Under the pieces are notes generated by a model that did no database searches, was not told the DNA's origin, and saw only the letters and a program-made list of their open reading frames with translations. A stretch of 64,000 nucleotides of DNA from Bin87 sp034423115 (GTDB taxonomy: Bacteria; Chloroflexota; Dehalococcoidia; Lucifugimonadales; UBA3495). Where the stretch lies: positions 31,198 to 95,197 of the forward strand of contig DAOUJD010000033.1 of the NCBI GenBank assembly GCA_034423115.1. Reading direction: 5' to 3'. Made by a program: the position numbers and the translations under genes. Positions 58,138 to 64,000 of the stretch are shown one piece after another (positions within the stretch are counted from its first letter, which is position 1; each line of letters starts with the position of its first letter).

Positions 58138-59550
58138 CTAGGTTGACCCTGCCACGGGCAGGCGAATCGTCACGGTGGCGCCTTGACCAATCCCATCGCT
58201 GGCCACGGCGATCGTTCCCCCGTGGGCTTCGACGATGGCTTGGGTGATGGCAAGCCCCAGGCCCGTGCCGCCCATGCCACGGCTACGGGACTGGTCGGTA
58301 CGGTAGAAGCGTTCGAAGACGTGGGGCAGATCGGCCGGATCGATGCCGATGCCGTCGTCGGCGACCGAGACGGACAGCCCGCTGTCGCCCTCCGGTCGGG
58401 CCGTGATGGTTACGCACCCGCCGGCCTCGGTGTTGCGAATGGCGTTGTTCACGACGTTGCCCAGCGCCTGGCTCATCCGCATGCGATCAAGTTCCACGTC
58501 CAAGGTCTCTCCCGACACCAGCAGGGACAATTCGACCTGACGAGCCTGGGATTGTGGCCGCCAGCGGTCCGCCTCGGCTGTCAACAGGTCGCGAATCGAG
58601 ATGGTTTCCGGAGCCAGCCTCAACTCACCGTGGTCCGTTTCGGCAAGCCAGTCCAGATCGGTGACCAGCCCGCGCAGCCGGTCCACTTCCTGGATGATGT
58701 GGTCCGAGGCTTCCCCGGAGGTCTGAAGCCCGTCGCGGAGCCCCGCCGCCTCCAACTGTATGACGCTGAGCGGCGTGTTCAGCTCGTGGGAGAGGTCGTT
58801 GATCAGCCGCCGGCGCAGCTCGCGCTGGGTTTCCAGGGCGGAGGTCATCCGGTTGAACGCCTCGCTCATCCGTCCCAACTCGTCCGAGGAGGCGACCGGC
58901 AACTGCGCCGTCTCTCCCTGGGCGATGGACTGGGTTGCCTTGGTGAGGGCAGCCACCGGCGCCGTGATCCGTTTGGACAACCAGGCAGCCAGCAGCATCG
59001 CCACGGCTATCGTGAGCACGCCGCCGATTACGATGATGTACAGCAGCGTGCTGAGGAACCCGTGGGACTCCGTGGACAGAAACTCACGGTTCACGTCGAG
59101 ATAGACCTCGCCCACGGGCCGGTTGGTCGTGGCGTCGAATACGGTCTCCCGGTGCCCGTCCAGGCTGGGCACTGCGGTTCCCGGAGACAACTGGGACAGG
59201 TTGTCCCTCACCACCCGACCATCGACGCCGGCCACGACAACCCGGACCCGGTCGTGGTGGAACCCCTCGGCGTGTTCTCCGGCGTCGGTTTCGGAACGCT
59301 CGCCCCGGGGCGCGCCGTCGTAGGCGTATCCGGCCCGGGTCAACGCCTGGTCCACCGTGGCCCAACCGCCGGCGGCGGCGTACTCCCGACCGAGATTGAG
59401 GGCCAACTGCTGAGCCGCGTCTCCGCCGATACGCTCCACAAACGCGCCCAGCCGCGACTGGGTGGCATAGTAGCCGACGCTCACGCTGACCGCCACGGTC
59501 AGCACAATGACGAAGACCATCGATGCCATGATTCGCCAGCGAACGGACAT
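58138..59550 (-). CDS. Two-component sensor histidine kinase
   Basis: 470 residues from ATG 59550 (GGAGGGAAAGTA upstream). Two membrane helices (about 8-28 and 166-190) enclose an extracytoplasmic sensor region of about 135 residues. Then come HAMP (about 191-242), HisKA with LSHELNTPL (His255 is the phosphorylation site) and HATPase_c with VVNNAIRN (N box), VADDGIGI, FERFYR and GMGGTGLGLA (G boxes). It phosphorylates the response regulator encoded 16 bases upstream. The signal is unknown, but a lipoprotein gene lies at the head of the same cluster. Confidence 0.93.
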   Translation of the reverse strand: MSVRWRIMASMVFVIVLTVAVSVSVGYYATQSRLGAFVERIGGDAAQQLALNLGREYAAAGGWATVDQALTRAGYAYDGAPRGERSETDAGEHAEGFHHDRVRVVVAGVDGRVVRDNLSQLSPGTAVPSLDGHRETVFDATTNRPVGEVYLDVNREFLSTESHGFLSTLLYIIVIGGVLTIAVAMLLAAWLSKRITAPVAALTKATQSIAQGETAQLPVASSDELGRMSEAFNRMTSALETQRELRRRLINDLSHELNTPLSVIQLEAAGLRDGLQTSGEASDHIIQEVDRLRGLVTDLDWLAETDHGELRLAPETISIRDLLTAEADRWRPQSQARQVELSLLVSGETLDVELDRMRMSQALGNVVNNAIRNTEAGGCVTITARPEGDSGLSVSVADDGIGIDPADLPHVFERFYRTDQSRSRGMGGTGLGLAITQAIVEAHGGTIAVASDGIGQGATVTIRLPVAGST

Positions 59551-59566
59551 TACTTTCCCTCCGCCA

Positions 59567-60244
59567 CTACTCGCCATCGGCGACGAACCGGTAGCCGCCG
59601 CCGTAAACGGTCTGGATGGGCTGCCGACCCTCCCGGTTGATCTGCCGGCGCAGCCGCGCGACCTGGCTGTCAATGGCGCGGTCGAACCCCTCAAAGTCGT
59701 CGTTGAAGGTCAGCGAAATCAGTTGGTCTCGGGTGAGCAGTTGGTTGGGATGGCGCATGAAGGTTGACAGTAGAGCGCGCTGGGCCTGGCTCAACGCCAC
59801 CGGCTCGTCATCGACCGTCACCAGGCCGGTGGACTCGTTCAGCGTGATGTTGCCCCAGGTCAGCACCTGCTGGACGCGGTCGTTGACGCGCCGGAGCACC
59901 GCATGGGCGCGGGCGATGACTTCCTCGGGTTCAAAGGGCTTGACGATGTAGTCGTCGGCCCCGATGTCCAGTCCGGCGATGCGCTCGGCGGGAGTTTCGC
60001 GGGCCGTCAGCATGATGATCGGGACGTCCGACTCCCGGCGCAGGATCCGGCAAAGCTCGACGCCATCCAGGCGGGGCAACATGAGATCCAGGATGATCAG
60101 GTCCGGAGACAGGTCGCGGGCCAGCTCCAGGCCGTATTCGCCATCATGGGCCACCTCCGCGGAGAACCCGGCGCGCTCGAAGTACAGCTTCACCCAGTTG
60201 GCGATGCGCGTGTCGTCTTCGATTATCAATACCGTGCCGCTCAT
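59567..60244 (-). CDS. OmpR-family response regulator
   Basis: 225 residues from ATG 60244, AGAGGA upstream. The receiver domain has the acidic pocket (Glu9, Asp10, Asp11), the phosphoacceptor Asp53 in LILDLMLPRLD, Thr of MLTAR and Lys in IVKPFEP. The C-terminal winged helix (about 125-225) has LTRDQLISLTF, IDSQVARLRRQIN and TVYGGGYRFV. Operon with the downstream kinase. The intergenic 60245-60453 between it and the lipoprotein gene may contain the promoter that it controls. Confidence 0.94.
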   Translation of the reverse strand: MSGTVLIIEDDTRIANWVKLYFERAGFSAEVAHDGEYGLELARDLSPDLIILDLMLPRLDGVELCRILRRESDVPIIMLTARETPAERIAGLDIGADDYIVKPFEPEEVIARAHAVLRRVNDRVQQVLTWGNITLNESTGLVTVDDEPVALSQAQRALLSTFMRHPNQLLTRDQLISLTFNDDFEGFDRAIDSQVARLRRQINREGRQPIQTVYGGGYRFVADGE

Positions 60245-60453
60245 CAGCAGTCCTCTCATCAGTAACAGGGTTATTCCAGGTTGCGGTTTCTCGATGGACA
60301 ACACCGCGTCCGTCCGCCGGGAACGCTCCAGGTCGATTATCGCACTTCGGTCTGACGCCCGGCGTCGGCGCGGCGGTCTGGCCGGTTTAACTGCGCGGGG
60401 GTGGTGGCAGGCGTCTGCCCGCCACCACCGCGTCGGAATCTTTGGTTGTGTTG

Positions 60454-61932
60454 TCAGCCTCCCGACCCCCGGTTCCCGCTGTGTTCGCCACCGGAACCGT
60501 GTTCTCCACCGCCGGACGCGCCCCCGCTGCCGTGTTCACCTCCGGCTTCTCCCCCTCCGCCGACCTCGGCGTGGGCGATCCAGCCGATGAAGGACGCCTG
60601 GGTCGCGGGCAGGTTCACCGCCATGACTTGGCCGGGCGCCATGTCCACCGGAGTGGTGGGGCCGAGTTCGGTCCCGTTCGAGAGGTGCACTTCGATCCTG
60701 ACGTTGGTAAGAACGCCGCCGGTGGTGTTTTGCACCGTTCCCTGGAAGGAATTGCTGGCAGCGTCGTAATTGAGGATCAGCCGGGCTCCGCCGCGAACGG
60801 CGTCGAAGGTGGCGTCGGGAGCCAGGGTGGCGCCGCTGCCCTCTTCGCTGCCGGAGCCGCCGGACTCGCCGCCTTCACTGCTACCCTCACCTCCGGGACC
60901 GTGTCCCTCGCCGCCGGAGCCTTCACCGCCGCCGGAGCCTTCACCGCCGGTGTGAGGCACGGGCCCGGGGCCGCCGCAGTCGAACACCTCCAGGTGTATG
61001 ACGTATCCGTCGAAGGCAACCCCAGCCAGGTTCGGCTCACTGGTCACGGACAGGCTGGAAGTCGCCTGCTGTCCCGGGTTCAGGTCGCCGAGCGGGTCGG
61101 GGCCCAGCTCTCCCACCGTCTGCGCGCCAGACTTCAGGTGAGGTTCGGCCTGCACGTGGCAGAGCGGCTGCGCCAGGGTGTTCTGTACGGTTGAGTGGAC
61201 GGTCTGAGTGGTCGCGTCGTAGCGGGCGGCGACGGCCAGACCGCCGAGAACGCCCTGCCACGTCTGGTCCAACGGCGTGATGGGGCTGGACATGGCCGCT
61301 TCCATGGCGGCCTCGTTGTTGGGCCCGCCGCTCTCCGGGCCTTCGGGACCGTCCGGGCCGCTCTCGCCTCTGCTTTCCCCGGAGGACTGAGCGCTCTCGG
61401 CTCCACTGCCTTCTCCCCCACCGCCGACTTCGGCGTGGGCGATCCAGCCGGTGAACGTCTCCGGCGTGGCGGGCAGGTTGACCGACATCACCTCTCCGGG
61501 AGCCAGATCCACCGGGGTGGTGGGGCCAAGTTCCGTGCCGCTCGACAGGTGCACTTCAATCCTGACCTGGCCCAGGGTGTTGCCGGTGGTGTTCTCCACC
61601 GTGCCGTTGAATGAGTTGTTCGCCGCGTCGTAGTTCAGGATGAGCCTTGCGCCGCCACGGACCGCGTCGAAGGTGTCGCCCGGAGCCAGGGTGGCGCCGC
61701 TGGCCTCTTCGCTGCCGGACCCGCCGCTCTCGCTGCCGCTTTCGCTTGCTACGCCGTGTTCGCCGGGGTTTTCGCCGCGCGAGATCTCCTGGGTTGTCGC
61801 GGCGCCACCGGATTCGCGACCATCCATGATCCCGCCGTCGCCGGCGCAGCCCATCAGGATTCCTGCGCCAAGCATCGCCGCCGCAACTGGCCCGATGATC
61901 AATGCCCTGGTTATCTTCTGCTTGCCGATCAT
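60454..61932 (-). CDS. Secreted lipoprotein with duplicated domains, Gly/Ser/Glu-rich
   Basis: 492 residues. AAGGAGGT six bases before ATG 61932 is the best ribosome site in the window. Lipobox AGILMGC (Cys about 29). Three beta-rich modules are separated by Gly/Ser/Glu-rich spacers. The first and third are near copies: FDAVRGGARLILNYDA, VRIEVHLS, GTELGPTTPVD and GWIAHAEVGGGGE occur in both. The middle one is a distant relative, with QGVLGGLAVAARYDATTQTV and VQNTLAQPLCHVQAEPHLKS. The C-terminal GGEHGSGG repeats are low complexity. It resembles FxLYD-like beta-sandwiches. Being upstream of the two-component genes, it could be their sensing partner or target. Confidence 0.75.
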   Translation of the reverse strand: MIGKQKITRALIIGPVAAAMLGAGILMGCAGDGGIMDGRESGGAATTQEISRGENPGEHGVASESGSESGGSGSEEASGATLAPGDTFDAVRGGARLILNYDAANNSFNGTVENTTGNTLGQVRIEVHLSSGTELGPTTPVDLAPGEVMSVNLPATPETFTGWIAHAEVGGGGEGSGAESAQSSGESRGESGPDGPEGPESGGPNNEAAMEAAMSSPITPLDQTWQGVLGGLAVAARYDATTQTVHSTVQNTLAQPLCHVQAEPHLKSGAQTVGELGPDPLGDLNPGQQATSSLSVTSEPNLAGVAFDGYVIHLEVFDCGGPGPVPHTGGEGSGGGEGSGGEGHGPGGEGSSEGGESGGSGSEEGSGATLAPDATFDAVRGGARLILNYDAASNSFQGTVQNTTGGVLTNVRIEVHLSNGTELGPTTPVDMAPGQVMAVNLPATQASFIGWIAHAEVGGGGEAGGEHGSGGASGGGEHGSGGEHSGNRGSGG

Positions 61933-62414
61933 TTCTTCACCTCCTTCGTGAAGTTTTCTTGCTACGTTCACGATAGAAGCGAAATGTCGCAGAATTGTGT
62001 CGCGGTCAGGTCAGGCCAAACCGACCATCCGCCAAGGCCGGCGTTCTGCGGCCATGAGCGTCCTGGCTCCAGAGGGTGATGGCGACAAAGACACGCCTGA
62101 CGCCGACCCGGACCTTACGGTGGGAGGGGACTACGGTGAGCCGGTGGGGTCTGTGAGACAGCGCGAGCGGTTCGGGCCGCTATGGAGCAAATGCCGGAGC
62201 GACAACTGCGGGCGGCGGGCGGGAGGCCTGCCGTTCAACCTCTTATCGACGGGATGAGGGCAATGCCCAAACCGCCGCAGTTGCCGACCGTGGGGGAGTC
62301 GATGGGGCACATCCGCCGGCGGCAGGGCGGCGAGTCCCGTTTCTGCTTTGACGGCGCACTCGCTGACGACGATCCGTTGCGCCGTCGCGTAGCCACGGCA
62401 GCGGCGGCGCGGCC
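61933..62414. other. Gap with two weak overlapping small frames
   Basis: ATG 62054 to 62257 (67 residues; LAPEGDGDKDTPDADPDL) and ATG 62254 onward (to 62418; PKPPQLPTVGESMGHI) overlap as ATGA. Neither has a known family or a good ribosome site. One could be a genuine small gene, but I would not name either. The lipoprotein's promoter should lie at the left end of this gap. Confidence 0.3.
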
Positions 62415-63677
62415 CTAACCAGATTTCGGCAGCCGTCTCCGCCTTGCCGCGGGGGACTCATACAACACGCCGGCATCGATCAGCGCCGCCACGTCCTCCG
62501 CCGGGTACGCCAGGCGTTCGGCCAGCACCTCATAGTTGTGCTCTCCCAGTTGCGGGGCGGGCCCGCTCACCGCCGCCGGCGTCGCCGAGAAGCGGTACGG
62601 CGGCGACACCACGCCCACCGGCCCGACCTCAGGGTACTCAATCTCCTGGAACGCGCCGCGCGCGTTGTAGTGGGGGTGCCGCCAGATCTCCTCCTGGGAC
62701 AGCACCGGCCCCGATGAGATTCGCGCCTCGGCCAGCACCAGCAGCGCCGCCTCGTCGTCGGGCAGGGTTTGCAGCCACGCCTCGATGATGCCCACGATTT
62801 CGTCCCGCCGTTCCACCCGGTCGTCGTCGGTCAGGTAGCGCGGGTCCTCGATCAGGTCCTCCCGTCCCATGCACTCGCACAGCCGGCCCCACGCGCTGCC
62901 GGGCCCCTGCCCCGGCGCTTGCAGCGATATGTACCCCTCTTTCGCTTTCAATATGCCCATCGGGAACGTGTAGGTGTTCTGCTCGCCGTTGCGGTAGTGC
63001 AGCGGCACCCCGTGGTTGGCCGCGACGTGGGGCATGGCCAGAGAGTCCAGGAACAGCAGGCTGTCGATCATGGACAGGTCGATGTACTGGCCCTCGCCGG
63101 TCCGCTGCCGGTGAAACAGCGCGTAGCCAACGGCCATCGCGCCGGTCATGCCGGTGACGGTGTCGCCGATGCCGCCGCCGATGGTGTAGGGCGCGCCGTC
63201 CCGCTCGCCGGTGATCCAGTTGAGGCCGCTGACGGCCTGCGCCACCGGATCGGTGCAGACGTGCTCCGGATTGTGGGCGAACCCCTCCTGCCCGTAGCCG
63301 GTCATGGAGCACATGATGATGCCCGGGTTCAGCTTGCGCAGGTTGGGATAGTCCAAGCCGTAGCTCCGCACCACGTGGGGGGTGTAGTTCTCCACGAACA
63401 CGTCGGCCTGTTTGACCAGCGCGTGCACGATCTCCAGTCCGGCGTCGGTTTTCAGGTCCACGCACAGGCTCTTCTTGCCGCCATTCAGGTGCAGGTACGG
63501 CACGCCGTTGCGCGTGGGCAGCGACTGCGGCGTGAACCGTTCGTCCTGGTCCGCCACCGGCCGCTCGATCTTGATGACCTCCGCGCCCATGTCGGCCATG
63601 ACCCGACTGCAGAAAGGCCCCACGAACGCTGCCGTAAAATCCAAAACCGTAATGCCCGCCAGCAGTCCCGTAGCCAT
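62415..63677 (-). CDS. CaiB/BaiF family CoA transferase
   Basis: 420 residues of the class III (formyl-CoA transferase type) family, which move CoA between carboxylic acids. Landmarks are ITVLDFTAAFVGPFCSRVMADMGAEVIKIERP (about 9-40), LHLNGGKKSLCVDLKTDAG, YGQEGFAHN and GGIGDTVTGMTGAMAVGYAL, where the Asp of GDTVTG is in the position of the catalytic Asp. GAGGAGG lies seven bases before ATG 63677. The longer frame up to 63791 was rejected because it adds Trp/Pro-rich sequence from repeat DNA. Acyl substrate unknown. Confidence 0.92.
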   Translation of the reverse strand: MATGLLAGITVLDFTAAFVGPFCSRVMADMGAEVIKIERPVADQDERFTPQSLPTRNGVPYLHLNGGKKSLCVDLKTDAGLEIVHALVKQADVFVENYTPHVVRSYGLDYPNLRKLNPGIIMCSMTGYGQEGFAHNPEHVCTDPVAQAVSGLNWITGERDGAPYTIGGGIGDTVTGMTGAMAVGYALFHRQRTGEGQYIDLSMIDSLLFLDSLAMPHVAANHGVPLHYRNGEQNTYTFPMGILKAKEGYISLQAPGQGPGSAWGRLCECMGREDLIEDPRYLTDDDRVERRDEIVGIIEAWLQTLPDDEAALLVLAEARISSGPVLSQEEIWRHPHYNARGAFQEIEYPEVGPVGVVSPPYRFSATPAAVSGPAPQLGEHNYEVLAERLAYPAEDVAALIDAGVLYESPAARRRRLPKSG

Positions 63678-63753
63678 GAGCAACCTCCTCGTATGCCAAC
63701 CCCAGATTGTACACGCCTGGGACGCGCAGGTTCCGCCCGTTGGACCTGGCGGC

Positions 63754-63890
63754 CAGGGCAATCGCGTCTTAATGAGCGACAGCGCCGCCATCGGAATTGG
63801 CAGTAATGGACGGTGAATTCACAGGGATCCGCCAAAGGCGGACAGGTTCCCAGGATGAACGGGATGAACAGGATATTTTGATTTGGGAGT
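63754..63890. repeat. Dispersed repeat beginning CAGGGCAATCGCGTC
   Basis: Second copy of the repeat at 41001-41153: CAGGGCAATCGCGTC, AGCG..AGCGCCG, AATTGGCAGTAA, GGTGAATTCAC and AGGATGAACGGGATGAACAG in the same order. The window ends at 64000 without another gene. Confidence 0.7.
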
Positions 63891-64000
63891 TTTGGGGTTA
63901 TGGGCTGGTTTCGGGGACTTTCAGGCAACGAGGTGTGTGGTCATTATCACCAAACGGAATGTAATGCAGGCACCGGCATCGTTTGTTTTGAAGACGCGAT

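Noticed and set aside
62054..62418. Two overlapping small frames before the CoA transferase
   Set aside because: No ribosome site, no recognisable family and Arg/Pro-rich composition; noted only as a gap entry.

Overview
GC-rich (about 60-65 percent by eye) bacterial chromosomal DNA with no rRNA and one tRNA. The gene mix is one seen in Chloroflexota of the Dehalococcoidia/SAR202 type: many single-domain catabolic oxidoreductases (two luciferase-like monooxygenases, a Rieske oxygenase, an SDR, a CaiB-type CoA transferase, amidohydrolase, amidase), several MFS carriers, four Uma2-family genes, many small toxin-antitoxin-like genes, and intergenic space full of short palindromic repeats. The lineage is inferred from gene content; no marker gene settles it.

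Layout. 1-7.3 kb: a cyclophilin and three MFS transporters, interspersed with two PaREP1/HEPN-like genes and a DUF433/DUF5615 toxin-antitoxin pair whose toxin is broken by a 17-bp tandem duplication. 7.5-12.2 kb: small hypotheticals, a DNA methyltransferase fused to an Mrr-like nuclease domain with an AT-rich recognition segment, and a 2-kb repeat field. 12.2-23.8 kb: DUF1015, Uma2, dienelactone hydrolase, a retropepsin-like protease, a siroheme nitrite/sulfite reductase, amidase, an AcoX/NAD-kinase-like protein coupled to a TauE exporter, thioredoxin reductase and a sugar epimerase. 24-32.9 kb: a second copy of a 110-residue orphan gene, hydrolase and monooxygenase genes, an IS1-family element inserted in an antitoxin gene, a repetitive coiled-coil protein, a Rieske oxygenase and an amidohydrolase.

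33-40 kb is a polar amino-acid ABC transporter locus: two paralogous lipoprotein binding proteins, two large permeases and an ATPase, with two arginine-tailed coiled-coil genes between the permeases and the ATPase. 40-46 kb carries decayed small genes, a Panacea-domain antitoxin overlapping a small membrane protein, and a monooxygenase/Uma2/SDR run. 46-57 kb has tRNA-Pro(GGG), a reduced DnaJ, a serine hydrolase, a universal stress protein, a zinc-ribbon coiled-coil protein, a possible structured non-coding RNA behind a near-consensus promoter, SbcD, Uma2, a P1 peptidase, a DUF2520 protein and a HEPN pair. 57-64 kb has panB, a lipoprotein plus two-component system, and a CoA transferase.

The strongest non-gene signal is a set of non-autonomous elements of 105-185 bp. 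Several have terminal inverted repeats and 8-10-bp target duplications that can be read directly, and one has an uninterrupted empty-site copy nearby. Several toxin-antitoxin-like genes are broken by single events (tandem duplication, IS insertion, frameshift), suggesting active turnover of these modules.
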